Shown piece after piece: positions 32,550 through 43,929 of a stretch of DNA of 64,000 nt. The stretch comes from Piezodorus guildinii (taxonomy: Eukaryota; Arthropoda; Insecta; Hemiptera; Pentatomidae), in NCBI GenBank assembly GCA_023052935.1, contig CM041295.1:17794880-17858879 (forward strand), in the 5' to 3' direction. Each line of letters begins with the position of its first letter. The stretch's first letter is position 1. The notes beneath the pieces were generated by a model. That model saw nothing but the letters and a program-made list of their open reading frames with translations, was not told where the DNA came from and searched no databases. The position numbers and the translations under genes are program-made.

Positions 32550-33050
32550 AGGTTCTATTAGATAGTGCTCTATTCCTCTTTCTGCTTTAGGTCCCATCCC
32601 ACACACTAAAAATAAATCAACCGAAATATTCATTAGAAATAATTTATATGACAGAACAACGTTTCCCTGATTATTTCTCAGTATTAGTTATTATAAGTGA
32701 AATATTACATTCTTTTCACTGCAAAACCCGCAGCTGCACTTGTGAAAACATAACTAAATCCCTGATTGGAAAAGTCTGTAAGGGAAATAGGGAAAAGGAC
32801 TTTTTTTTTTTTTTGTTGTAAATGGCCGCATTGCGGTTCTGTTTTTGTCTGAATCGATGTACAAGAAAAGGGTGACCAAGCTGAGGTATGAAGGAAGGTG
32901 AAGGGAACACTTAGGGCTGATTTAGTGAACTCTGTATCACCGGTTCCTAACCTTAACTGCTAAGGGAATCTCGGTTCTGCCTCACCTCGAAAAAACAAAC
33001 TGGCAATTCCTAAACCCGCATGTAATCACTGCAATTTATACAATTGAAAA
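32550..33050. other. No recognisable gene
   Basis: No coding or repeat signature identified; a T run lies at 32802-32813. Confidence 0.45.
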
Positions 33051-33055
33051 ATAAT

Positions 33056-33175
33056 AAAAATCGTGTGCGCTCAACACTCGACTGTCACTCACCTCCTTTG
33101 TTAAAATCAATTCCAGAACTTTTAAATAATGTTGAAAAAGTGTTTAAGAATTACATCAAGTTTCAATGGAAACAT
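33056..33175 (-). repeat. RepA right-end fragment
   Basis: AACACTCGACTGTCACTCACC plus adjoining sequence matches the inverted right end, like the copy at 9877. Confidence 0.55.
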
Positions 33176-33209
33176 TTATTTATACTAAACCAGTGGACCA
33201 TATCCTGCT

Positions 33210-33330
33210 TCGCAATTTGAATGAGTTGTAATTTATGTTTAAAAATCTCTGTCTAACCGATTTAAAGTTTCTTGCTTTGGGAGTTTTAGTTCATCGTAAC
33301 GAAAGGTGCAATTAGGAAGAAATATATTCA
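33210..33330. repeat. RepD fragment
   Basis: GAATGAGTTGTAATTTATG then AAAAATCTCTGTCTAACCG is the first part of the block duplicated at 34165-34579 and 34966-35398. Confidence 0.6.
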
Positions 33331-33334
33331 TTTT

Positions 33335-34160
33335 ATAAAAGTAAACCATTAGAATACAAATATATAAAAAATCAATTTTGAAAAATATATCCTATAGTAC
33401 CGTCTCTATTATGAATAAAATAAAATTTATAACTAGCCAAAAACAATTATTATAATAGTAAATATATACAATTGCGTATAAATTACAAAATAAAAAAGAA
33501 TATAAGACAAAAAAACGCGCATTAAACACATTTTATTTAATATATCTGGTTCTAGTGAAGATAGAAAAATAATGTTGGTGTCAAAATTAAACTATTTCAA
33601 ATCAGAATGATTAAATAAGTAATCCAATAAATTATTTAATTTTATTTTATTTTATTACTAGGTACTAACCCTAAAAATATAAATAATCTAGTCAAAACTG
33701 TACTTTCTATAAACTTTCCTTAAAGCTGTGTTCCTTACTCCTAAAGAGGAATCATAATCTGAGCACAGTTTTAAAAAAAATCTATTTGAAAGTACTTTTT
33801 TGACGAAATTATTCATATTTTTAGGGTTATACCTAAACATTAAAATTAAATACTTTAATGACTTATTTTTTAAATTATTCCGGTTTGAAATTGGGTAATT
33901 TTGACACCAAACTTCACTAGAACCAGAAAAATTAGATTAAATTTTTTTTGGCCCACAAACATTCCGATTTTTTTCGGAAAAATCCTTGTTGGTGGTCTCT
34001 TCCTAATATTTTGCAGAGTCAAATGGTTTATTGTCTAATTTTAGCAAAAAAAAAAAAAAAAAAAAAAAATGATTCATCAAAATAGGGGAGACGCATTTGG
34101 GATCCACTCCTTGTAAATGATTACTGAATAATAGTTTCTATTTTTATATTGTATTATATT
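33335..34160. other. No gene
   Basis: AT-rich. 33413-33480 (ATAACTAGCCAAAAACAAT) resembles the inverted LINE-C 3' UTR at 40200-40270. A run of A lies at 34047-34069. Confidence 0.45.
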
Positions 34161-34164
34161 ATAA

Positions 34165-34579
34165 AGTAAATGTTTATATCGAATGTTTATTGAATGAGTT
34201 GTAATTTATGTTTAAAAATCTCTGTCTGACCTATTTAGAGTTTCTAGCTTTGGGAGTTTTAGTTTATCAAGTGCAATTAGCAAGAAATATATTCATTTGA
34301 TAACGCCTATTCATTATTATAAAAAATCATCGGCAGAAATGAAAAAAAAAAAAAATCAAAATTAGTTTATTTTATTTATTTGTTATTTTAAAGTGAAACA
34401 AAGATAATGGAAAATTTGATTTTCCTATTAAATGGAAACTTGATTTCTATTTATGTATTCATAAACTAATAAAATAACAACGGTTACTATTTGATTCGGT
34501 TTATTACTATTTTATATTTCAATTAACTATTTAAATTAGATTTAAAAGTAAAATTAAGTTTACATAGAAATCCCATATA
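34165..34579. repeat. RepD copy 1 of a local duplication
   Basis: From TGTTTATATCGAATG to ACATAGAAATCCCAT, nearly identical to 34966-35398. A RepA internal segment separates the two, giving an overall period of about 800 bp. Confidence 0.8.
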
Positions 34580-34597
34580 TTATCATTAGAAATAAAT

Positions 34598-34963
34598 ATA
34601 TATTATCTTGTTAACGCTGATGAAAAACAGGTAAATATATAAATTGAATAAATTCGATACCCAACTAAAGGAGAAAACAGAAAAAATATTTTTTTAATGC
34701 AATTTTTCGTTTTTGAACATAAGAGCAGTAATATACATATTTGATATACCGTTGGAAAGCTAAAGATTTTAGAAAAAATATTATCTCATACAAAAGCTTT
34801 TAAAAGTTAATAGAGAGTGATGAAATGAACATAAAACTAACTGATTATTTTAGATAATAATATAATAGATTTTTTAATAAAACGCATGTTTCTATATGAA
34901 TTCCATTCAATTAATTCCTTAATAGTTTCACGTATTTTTATCTCTAACTGTTTTTGAAATGTT
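34598..34963 (+). repeat. RepA internal to right-part fragment
   Basis: Starts TTATCTTGTTAACGCTGATG and runs to CTCTAACTGTTTTTGAAAT, lacking both RepA ends. Confidence 0.7.
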
Positions 34964-34965
34964 TT

Positions 34966-35398
34966 TATATCGAATGTTTATTGAATGAGTTGTAATTTAT
35001 GTTTAAAAATCTCTGTCTGACCGATTTAGAGTTTCCTCCTTTGGGAGTTGTAGTTTATCAAGTGCAATTAGCAAGAACTATATTCATTTGATAACGCCTA
35101 TTCATTATTATTAGATTTATTAGATACATTATATTATAATTAATCATCGGCAGAAATGAAAAAAAAAAAAAAAAATCAAAATTCGTTTAGTTTATTTATT
35201 TGTTATTTTAAAATGAAACAAAGATAATGGAAAATTTGATTTTCCTATTAAATGGAAACTTGATTTCTATTTATGTATTCATAAACTAATGAAAAAACAA
35301 CGGTTACTATTTGATTCGGTTTATTACTATTTTATATTTCAATTAACTATTTAAATTAGATTTAAAAGTAAAATTAAGTTTACATAGAAATCCCATTT
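34966..35398. repeat. RepD copy 2
   Basis: Differs from 34165-34579 by scattered substitutions and an extra TTAGATTTATTAGATACATT near 35120, so the duplication is not brand new. Confidence 0.8.
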
Positions 35399-36129
35399 AG
35401 TTTAAAGTATTAATAACATCTATTTTCATGAAATAGTCTTTAAAATAGAAATAATTATTACCGAAGTCAGTTGATAGATAGATTTATAACAATTTTCGAT
35501 TTATTTTAACCACCAACCTACGATTTTTTACTCAATATTGTGTTCAAAATCATGCGTACTGAATGGAAGAATAAAACTTGCACGATCCTGTAAGAAGTTA
35601 ACAATATTTAATTATTATAACCTCCCTCTTTACCAATAGCATATGTTCATAAGTTTGTGGGTATCAACAACTTCATATTAATTTTTACTGTTTATTTTAT
35701 TGCATAGTAACTTTTCTAATATCATGTGCTTACCAACGGTATACTACAGTAAACCCTCTTTTTAACGAACACGGTTACAACGAATACCCGTTTATAACGA
35801 ACTATCGTTGCGGTCCCTTGAAAAATGAATAGAAAACTAGCGTTCTCCTCGTTTATAATGAAATATTCTCTTATAAAGAATTAACGAACTACTTTTGTGG
35901 ACCTCAGAATTGCATTTGCTCGGTTATTATGAAAAATAAAGAAGAACAAAATTACGAAACGTCTTACTTTCCAGTAAAGAGCGGCGCCTTTCTGTCCAAA
36001 CCTTACCTCTTCCCTCTATTCAGCTCAATTCTGTGACAGCTTCTGGTTTCTAGTGTTTTAGCTAGTTTTTCTGTTTGTATTGCTTTTATTACTCGCTTTA
36101 ATCCGAGTTTTCTACGAGGTCAAGAGAAA

Positions 36130-36350
36130 AAATGCATTGATTTAAATACCAGGTTGGCGATTCTCCTAGAAGTTAATAAGAAAATTGAGTCGAATCGAAA
36201 ATCGCGGAAAAATACGGGATATCAAAATCTCCTCTATCAACGATTATCGCTAATAAAGATAAAATCGATGTCTCCGTTGCATCTTTATCGGATGTGCAAA
36301 AAAAAAAAAAAATTTTTTATCATTTCAACTTTATATGAATTGCCGTGATT
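36130..36350 (+). pseudogene. pogo/Tigger transposase N-terminal (CENP-B-type HTH) remnant
   Basis: Reads LAILLEVNKKIESNRKSR and, after a frame change, fragments of the second half of the CENP-B N-terminal helix-turn-helix; no DDE domain remains. Coding ends in a run of A at 36299-36313. The region was internally deleted within otherwise recognisable termini. Confidence 0.6.
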
Positions 36351-36430
36351 TTGACACTGTAGTCCTTTAAGTTTTGTATTTTGAATGATCGTTTATTTTA
36401 ATATTAAAGTATTATGTAAAATGTGAAATA

Positions 36431-36449
36431 AGATATATATATATATATA

Positions 36450-36484
<35 letters not shown>

Positions 36485-36485
36485 A
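36431..36485. repeat. AT microsatellite inside the pogo remnant
   Basis: TA repeats broken by single AA or AAA interruptions. Confidence 0.9.
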
Positions 36486-36704
36486 TATGTACATAGTGCA
36501 TAGTTTTAACTGCTTTTGTAGTTTCTAAATAAACATGTGCCTGAAAGCGAATGCTGTATTGAAAATATTTCTTTTTAACTACCTGAATTTATACCAAGAC
36601 ATATAATATACATACAATATATTTTTCGGATATAACGAATTCTTTTATAACGAACGGAGAATTTTTGGTCCCTTGGAGTTCGTCAAAACGAGGGTTTACT
36701 TTAT

Positions 36705-37178
36705 ACTTTTATATTACTATTTATACTTCAGGAATACTTTTTAATGACTTAGTTACAGAAAAGTATTTTCCCGTTTAAAGAACAGCTTAATTGCAATGTA
36801 TTAAACCTTAAAACCTTCAGGAAAAATACCCTAACAATCGTAAAAAAAAAAAAAAAACGTATCAAAATCCGTCGATTTGTTTAGGAGTTCGCGCAAGCCA
36901 TTCATCGTGGTATCATTTTATGTATATAGAGATAACAACTTACAGTTTACGTTAAAAAATTAGTAACAACTCGGTACTTGATTTGTTTCTAAAATCTTGC
37001 GTACTAAATGGAAGAATATAACTTGCATGCATTTAACAATCATAACCAAACTCTTTGCCAGTAACAAATGTTCATAACTTGTACGATTTCTTTTATTGCA
37101 CAATAAATTTTTTAAAATCTTGCATTTTCCAACGGTATGTTACACATCTAAATTACAACTTTATATATATATATATAG

Positions 37179-37229
<51 letters not shown>

Positions 37230-38025
37230 TATATATGTATGTATGTATATATAAACATAGTGAGAGGGGGAGGAATATAATACAAGAATATAATTAATTA
37301 TCTACAACTATCACTTAGTTTTAAACCCTTTTCATAACTCTGTAATTTAGCTATTTTTAAAAAGCTTTGGCTTTCCAATTACATCTATATAACAATTCTT
37401 ATGTTCTAAGAAACAAAAACACTAAAAAAAAATATTTTTTTCTTTTTTCTTCTTTAGTTTAATTAATTTTTTCCCCGTTAAATTTAAAGACATTCAATCA
37501 CCCGTACAATCTCTTTTTTGAAAGCAGCCAAACTGCAAAATTTTCTAAATTAATTTTACTATAAAAAATAGTGCCAACATTTTAAGAATTTTTATAATAA
37601 CGAGTTGTTCGAATTAATGACAAATCAAAGTTACTTAGTTACTTTATTACTCATTGCAATATATTTACAATTTAGTACCAGTAAAAGTCCATTATTGAAA
37701 ATTTATATATAAAGATAACATGAACAAATGTTTTTTTATTCCTGAGGTACCAAAAACTCTTCCATTTAAACAAAATTTTATCAAGGAGATCCCCCCCACC
37801 ATGTTTTTTTCCCTTAGAAGCACTCATATAAATACGAGCCATAGAGTTCTCTGGAGGTATCATATCTCCCCCTTGTTCCTTGGCTTGACACCTGCCTGCT
37901 TAGAACTCTCTTGCATAAAGGTAATTTCTTACTTTCCAGCCATCTTCAAGCAGACTGACTCCTTTGTAAATTGCTATTCTAGAGGAATATTTCCTCGTTA
38001 TTTTTGTTACCTTACAATATGTTTA
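36705..38025. other. No gene; second AT microsatellite
   Basis: TA tract at 37160-37235, then TATG units. The open frame at 37720-38040 shows no recognisable family feature, and I do not call it. Confidence 0.45.
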
Positions 38026-38027
38026 TT

Positions 38028-38140
38028 TATAATAAAATAGAATAGAACAATAAACCTTTAAATAGAATAGAACAATAAACCTTATTTGGGACAATATCCC
38101 TTAAGAATAACATTTCAGAAGTTGATTTCCAAAACTACTA
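38028..38140 (-). mobile_element. LINE-C tail fragment
   Basis: GGGACAATATCCCTTAAGAATAAC and preceding GAATA-type units are the inverted LINE-C 3' end, as at 40138-40200. A 24-bp segment is duplicated at 38035-38085. Confidence 0.5.
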
Positions 38141-38260
38141 CTAAGCTACTACATCCACTCTAGACAATTTTACAGAAAGCGCAAAAATCTGTCATTTATT
38201 TTTTATTGGTCAAATTTATGTGATTCTTTTTTAATTAAAATCTTAAGTTGATTTTTAACC

Positions 38261-38452
38261 TTTAACTAGTGAGGTGGGGACAACAGGACCCCAGGGTCTC
38301 ATAAATGTTTTTGAATACCATTGTCCCGATTCGATCGGCTTGTGAAAACCTGATATTTCCTGTCTCGACATGTTTATAATATAGCACCCTTTTCCAGTCT
38401 GTCCCTTTAGGACAGTGTTATTGGGGTCCAATAAACCCCAACACACCATTAG
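38261..38452. mobile_element. Possible short inverted-repeat MITE
   Basis: After TTAA, CTAGTGAGGTGGGGACAAC and AGGACCCCA at the left face TGGGGTCCAATAAACCCCA and ACACACCATTAG at the right as imperfect inverted ends. TTAA suggests a piggyBac-type site, but the right side lacks it. Confidence 0.3.
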
Positions 38453-38454
38453 AG

Positions 38455-39270
38455 TTCAGATTTATTGAAAGCGTGTTTTTCAATTTGTTGAAAGAAATGT
38501 CTCGTGATCGTTATATTTTATGCACTTTTTTAATTTTATTAAGAAGCTGGGACCATCCTTGTTAAAGGATCACATGACCAGACGGTCAGAAAATTCCTGA
38601 CTTCCCCGGGAGCCTCGGTTTAAAGCTCAATCATTATTAGGGAAAAACCGGCTGAATATAACACATATTGTTAGGATGCTATATATTTTTTTTCCAAGGA
38701 ACAATGATAACGTTGCAGTAACATCTCGGGCTTTTGTTTTCTTAATATATAAAATTTCAGTTTTATATGACTTTTAGTTACGTAATCTTAGTCATCCAAA
38801 CTTTGGTAGTCTGAACAATGTAGTCATCCTAACTTGCGAAGCAATAAAAACAAAAAAATCCCAGCAATATGCCATTTATCAATTTTCTTTTTTTAATACA
38901 TCGCAATTTAAGAGTAAAATTATGACAACAGCCAGTTAATCATTTTATGTTTTATAATTCACTCCATCATTCTGTTATACTTTAAACTATTTCCGTAATT
39001 AGAAAAACAATGCTACCTCTAGCGGGCTCGGAAGCAATTAGAATAAACATTATCCCTATGACATTTCAGTTCAAGCTCCAGTATTTTAATTAAATGTCAA
39101 CATACTCATTTGACGTTAAGGGCTTGACAAAAAGTTTGTAGAAAGACAGAGATTGAGTAGAAGAGTTTCTAACTGAAATATGTAAAATAGTAATTATTTA
39201 TAAATATCAATAAAATTGTTTAAATAATACCACATTTGTTTGCTTATCGAAATAACAGATAATTTTAAAA
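38455..39270. other. No recognisable gene
   Basis: AT-rich; no signature in any frame. Confidence 0.45.
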
Positions 39271-39273
39271 AAT

Positions 39274-39341
39274 CCGGAGTGGGCAAAGACTTTTACTTAC
39301 CTCGGTAGTTAAAATCAATTTAAGAACTATTAAATAAAGTT

Positions 39342-39345
<4 letters not shown>
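39274..39345 (-). repeat. RepA right-end fragment
   Basis: GTGGGCAAAGACTTTTACTTACC then TTAAAATCAATTTAAGAAC; an A run and an AT tract (39355-39400) follow. Confidence 0.55.
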
Positions 39346-39398
<53 letters not shown>

Positions 39399-39404
39399 AT
39401 ATCT

Positions 39405-39836
39405 TAAATATTATTTATTGAAATTTACAACTGTGCTTCATATTACAACTAAATATGATAAAAAAAAAATTACAAGAAACAGCCATGTAGAAAAACCACC
39501 CATTGGTAGCACTCCTGTAACTATTCTAAACCAGAAGTTCTCGAGGCTATTTTCTTTTCAGACGCCTCGGAGGATTGTCTGGAATGGAAGAGGAAGCAAG
39601 GATTGAAACTAGTTAAGAGTGGGAGAGTAGTTTGTCATGGAAGGAATGATATCTGGTTCGGGCCAGACCAGGTACATATAGGGCATTTAGGTCTTTATGG
39701 ATGAGTTTATTTGTGACAAAGTAAGGAGCGTTGAGGATTTTACGAAGGAATTTGGATTGTAAGGATTAGATACGGGAAGAATTCGATGGTTTAGTAAAAC
39801 CCCGAAGCTCAACGCTGAAAGTCCATATCAGTCTTA
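39405..39836 (-). mobile_element. Jockey-B 3' fragment
   Basis: Inverted end of ORF2 (CAGACGCCTCGGAGGATTG) back to the region GTTTAGTAAAACCCC then GAAGC, with the 3' UTR at the left. Frame broken. Confidence 0.7.
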
Positions 39837-39839
39837 AGA

Positions 39840-40132
39840 TAGTTAAGTAGATGGGGAGGTACACTTTAAACGGCTTTAATATAATTGAAACATAGGTATG
39901 AATGTGACATGTTTTGTTTATTTATTTGTTAACTTCATTTATTTGTATTTATTTTGTCTATAAATTTTGTTATTGTATACGTTTATTTATTTTGATTTTA
40001 TTTTATGTAATTTGACTTTCCTTTTGTTTATATTGTAAATATTGTATGAATGAGATCCTGTAGCACTATTATTATTGTCTATTATGACAAATTGTAATAT
40101 ATACGAATAAAAAAAAAAAAAAAAAAAAAAAT
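39840..40132 (+). mobile_element. Poly-A-tailed LINE 3' end, family unknown
   Basis: TTATTT-rich sequence ending TGTAATATATACGAATAAA and about 20 A. It has the look of a truncated retrotransposon tail, but no coding part is recognisable. Confidence 0.4.
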
Positions 40133-40137
40133 ATCAT

Positions 40138-40795
40138 TGAATAGAATAGAAAAAAATAACTTTATTCAGGGACAATGTCCCTTAAGAATAACAATTATGA
40201 ACTAAATAATAAATTATAACTGGCCAAAAACAATATATAAATACAATTAAATAACACAAGAATGAAAAAAAAAATAATAATAAAAAAAATAAAGGGTCAT
40301 AGTGTCATCTCTATTTACAAATTCCAGAAATAAATAAATAAGAATAAACATAAAATGTAACTTTTACATCTCATTAAAGAAAAATTCACCTTACATAAGT
40401 TGGCGTGATAAAAATTAGCTTACATCTGACTGAAGAGAAAGGAAGTATTGAAAGAGGAGGGATTTAAACGATGAGAGGGAAGGAGCATGACGGATGTTTG
40501 AAGGGAGAGTATTCCATAACGAAGTGGACCGGGCTAAAAAGGAGCAGTCATATTTTTTGGTTCTATGGAAAGGAGTGTGGAGGTCGGACAGACGGGATCT
40601 TGTTTCCTGGTGATGGGTTGAGGATTTAAATACCAGAAGGCTGTAGACATAAAATGGACAGTGGGAGTTTATGATTTGATAAAGGAATGATCCAAGGAAA
40701 TATTGTCTTCGAAAGTTTGGGGTTAACTCGTCGTAAAGGTGGGATACGTGCGACCGTCTCGAGGTACCGAACACAAATCTTAAAAAGCAATTCAT
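40138..40795 (-). mobile_element. LINE-C 3' end with best-preserved C-terminus
   Basis: The frame 40795-40415 is open for 126 codons: FLRFVFGTSRRSHVSHLYDE, then RRQYFLGSFLYQIINS, HRTKKYDCSFLARSTSLWN and FKSLLFQYFLSLQ. This is the conserved LINE-C block without internal stops. The 3' UTR follows, ending in GGGACAATGTCCC and TATTC-type units at 40138-40180. The block lies C-terminal to the RT domain; no RT motif remains. Confidence 0.7.
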
Positions 40796-40796
40796 A

Positions 40797-41347
40797 ATAA
40801 TATCATATAGGTTTCAATCTGATAGAGGTAGTCTAACTGGGCTTAAATGCCAATATTTTAAATTTTCTGCCTCTAAAGTACGTTTAATTCTCTCTAAAGT
40901 ACGTTTAATTTTATAAATTCAGATGAATCACCCATGTCACATCATTAGGATTGATAGAAAGCTACTACCAAGAAAGCAAACTAAAAGAGAAAATAGTGAA
41001 CATATTTATTTAATGTAATTATTGTTTTTTGAACCTAAGAACTGCAACATAGATGTATAATACACCGTTGGAAAGCTAAAGATTTTAAAATAAATATTAT
41101 CTTATATATAATGTTGTTAAAGTCAATGTTAAGTGATAAACAGGACATTAAGGTATTAGTAATATAATACGTAAGAATTCGATATTGCTTTATTATTTAA
41201 TCTAAATCATATGTTTCCAGCGAAACTAAAAAAAAAACTTTCATTTAAATTAACGCCATTTATAAATTTAAGTTTATTTAATAATTCTTAAATTGATTTT
41301 AACAGCTGAGGTAAGTAAAAGTCTTGGTTTGCCCGCACCAGATTTTT
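40797..41347 (+). repeat. RepA right two-thirds
   Basis: From the TAATATCATATAGG block to GTTTGCCCGCACCAGATTTTT. Includes a 22-bp internal duplication of CTCTAAAGTACGTTTAATT at 40870-40915. It belongs to the same subtype as 49788-50181. Confidence 0.7.
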
Positions 41348-41462
41348 ACAGAAATTTCCCTATTACATTCTGTAATCCAAAGTTTTCTTCAATCCGAACA
41401 TCACCCGGCAAAACTTAGTTCCGATAACCGAGGTAACATTGTATTTTATTTCTAAATTGTTA

Positions 41463-41580
41463 TTATAGCTTTTTTCAGTCAAATTCATAATTTTTTCAGT
41501 CAAATTCATAATTTTTTTAATCAAACTCATAAATTTTTTCAGTCAAATTCATAATTTATCAAATTAAATTCATAATTTCT
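41463..41580. repeat. Minisatellite of about 22-25 bp, 5 units
   Basis: The unit TTCAGTCAAATTCATAATTT is repeated with variation. Confidence 0.8.
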
Positions 41581-41684
41581 TGAACCCATTTTATACAGTT
41601 AATTTTTATGATCTTTTACTTCCAAGAACTTAACATTTTAATTAAATCTTGTTTTTGTTTATCAATTTAACGTCACTATATGTT

Positions 41685-41820
41685 ATGGGCTTAATCCGAC
41701 GGTGCAGCGAGAGTCTTAAGTTTTGCCTATCCAGGTTTACTTAAGATAGGGAGGGATGTTTTACGAGTTCCACTTTTTAAATCATTTAAGTCACCTGTGG
41801 TACACAAATTAAGGCGATCT
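41685..41820 (-). mobile_element. SINE1 body/tail
   Basis: The inverse of the segment GCCTGGGTAGGCAAAATTTAG seen at 51025-51045 in the SINE1 copy at 50876. Confidence 0.55.
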
Positions 41821-41823
41821 GTT

Positions 41824-42600
41824 TGTTTTGGACATGCGACCTTAAGCATTGAAGGCTGTTATGCTAGCCACAACTCCACAGGTGACCCTCGATGCATTCA
41901 ACAAGGTGTTTGAAACTGCCGAGTTTGAACCCGTGACCTTGGGCATATTAATCTTTAACACCTTGCAGAGTGCATCCAGGATCACCGGTGGAGTGGTGGC
42001 TAGCATGACAGTCTCTTTTAAAGGACGAAATAACCAAAGATTTTTACTCCCTAAAAGCAAATATAGGGCCATCTCCTGGTTTTGAACTTGCGACCTTAAG
42101 CATAGAGAGCTGTTATGCTAGCCAATACTCCACAGGTGACCATGGATGCATTCAGCAAGGCGTTTGAATCTGTCGGGTTTGAACCCGTGACCTTGGGCAT
42201 ATTAATCTTTAACACCTCGCTGAATGCATCCGGGGTCACCTGTGGAGTAGTGGCTAGCAAAACGGCCTCTTTTAAAGGACGAAATAACCAGAGATTTTTA
42301 CTCCCTAAAAGCAAATATAGGGCCATCTCCTGGTTTTGAACTTGCGACCTTAAGCATAGAGAGCTGTTATGCTAGCCACTACTCCACAGGTGACCTTGGA
42401 TGCATTCAGCAAGGTGTTTGGATCTGCCAGGTTCGAACCCGTGACCTTGGGCATATTAATCTTTAACACCTTGCTGAATGCATTCGGGGTCACCTGTGGA
42501 GTAGTGGCTAGCATAACAGCCCCAAAGATTTTCACTCCCTAAAAGCAAATATAGGGCCATCTGCTGGTTTTAAACTTGCGACCTTAAGCATAGAGAGCTT
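41824..42600. repeat. Tandem array of inverted SINE1 heads
   Basis: Units begin at 41824, 42081, 42335 and (partial) 42569, so the periods are about 257, 254 and 234 bp. Each full unit contains a SINE1 head in minus orientation and another in plus orientation, forming arms of about 55 nt (GCTAGCCACTACTCCACAGG and its inverse) around a GGTTCGAACC-type B-box that is itself palindromic. The units differ by scattered substitutions. Confidence 0.8.
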
Positions 42601-42604
42601 ATAA

Positions 42605-43390
42605 ACACAGATAGGATCAAATTGAAATATTAAAACCGCCAGGAACTTATTTTACATTTTAATATAATCCGAACAGACTCCTTTAACAATTAATTCGGAT
42701 TACATATAGTTCTTATTATAGTTCGGTAATCCGAACTATACCGAAGTAGGACTGTAATTCATTTCTAAATTATTATTGATGTACATTAATATATTAAATT
42801 ATACCTATTAGAAACGGCGCGAATTAAAGTAAAGACGGAGGGACGCAATGAGCTGTGAAGATTACTTTTGAAAACTTTTTCTTTGATTTGAATGCTTTGA
42901 AAACCGCAGTCCTTTGTACTAATGTACCTTGTAACATTTTCCCCTCCCAAGGGTTAAAGGCTAATAGAAAAGAGCCTGCTTTTCTAATTCTACAGTTTAG
43001 TGGAATTAGGGCGATTATCAGACTAAGATAAGTATGGACATTAGCCCAACGAATTCCCTTTCCTCTCACTTTTCTTTTTAAATCGACAACGGTTCTTGGA
43101 TTCTTTTTTTATCCTGGTAATTTCCCAAAATAAATATAAAGCACAAAAATTATTCAAGAATCAAAAAATCTGTTACGCGCTTTAAAAAGGAGCCTGACGC
43201 TTTTTTTTTCTTTTACAGTTTTATCATTACATTAATTCTTGTAGAAACGTCGATATGTGAGAATTGTCTTTGTTTTGTTTGTTTTTGAAAATTGGGTTAT
43301 TGCATAGTTTAACAATATTTCTACCAGAATATCTCAAATGGTACTAGTAAAAAGAACATGAAACATATACATATTGACTTTATTAAAAAA
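42605..43390. other. No recognisable gene
   Basis: No signature on either strand. Confidence 0.45.
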
Positions 43391-43394
43391 TATA

Positions 43395-43590
43395 TATAGG
43401 TAAGAGTGACTTTTGTATATATATATATTGTATTATTATTATATAAATTTATTGTTTTGTATATATCGTGTGAATGTAGTATGAATGTTGTACTTTATCA
43501 CTATTGAAAATGTCCTAAATTGGACAGATTCTATATATTACTCAATATAGAATTGTTTCTAAAATTAAATTAAGAAATAAAATACAAAAC
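43395..43590 (+). mobile_element. Jockey-A-like 3' UTR, truncated
   Basis: ATCGTGTGAATGTAGTATG and TGTCCTAAATTGGACAGATT match the sense Jockey-A 3' UTR (inverse of 665-740). Confidence 0.65.
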
Positions 43591-43594
43591 ATCT

Positions 43595-43826
43595 GTATCT
43601 CTACAACCCATGAAGGCTAAGTACATATAGAGATTCCTACTGTTTCTAGGCCAATGGCCGTGCAATGAGGACGTATTATGGGTACCCACTTTATAGAGGC
43701 TGGGTCTGTCCCAAGAAGGTCTCCGTACCCTAGGGTGGCCCTCCGGCCTAAATAACAGAATAGATAATTCTGCCACGGCCGGGATTCGGACCAGTTGACT
43801 CTATTCCCTAGGCCATGCAGCTCCCT
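43595..43826 (-). mobile_element. tRNA-derived SINE2 copy
   Basis: Sense head GCATGGCCTAGGGAATAG, then GGTCCGAATCCCGG. The body includes GGCCATTGGCCTAGAAACAG. Confidence 0.7.
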
Positions 43827-43865
43827 ATATAAGTAAATTTCAATAATAAAACAGATTATTATTAT

Positions 43866-43920
43866 ATATGAGGAAGATGGTTGGGGGTGCGTACATCAAA
43901 ATAAATACATACTTAATTTT
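43866..43920 (-). repeat. R-H repeat, terminal fragment
   Basis: ATGAGGAAGATGGTTGGGGG then TGCG is the inverted R-H terminus. The copy ends before the hammerhead-like motif. Confidence 0.5.
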
Positions 43921-43929
43921 TAGTAAAGT

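Larger units (their letters stand above)
35747..36700 (+). mobile_element. pogo/Tigger-like DNA transposon, internally deleted
   Basis: Starts CAGTAAACCCTC after TA and ends GAGGGTTTACT, with AACGAAC-rich subterminal sequence at both ends (35762-35830 and 36645-36690). Such termini are typical of pogo/Tigger elements. At about 950 bp it lacks most of the transposase. Confidence 0.75.

Noticed and set aside
37720..38040. 106-codon open frame
   Set aside because: No family signature; the end overlaps a LINE-C tail. Chance is the simpler explanation in AT-rich DNA.
41838..42600. Functional tRNA genes or a CRISPR-like array
   Set aside because: The tRNA-like boxes lack a complete cloverleaf, and the units are inverted SINE heads. 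The spacing and long units do not fit CRISPR.
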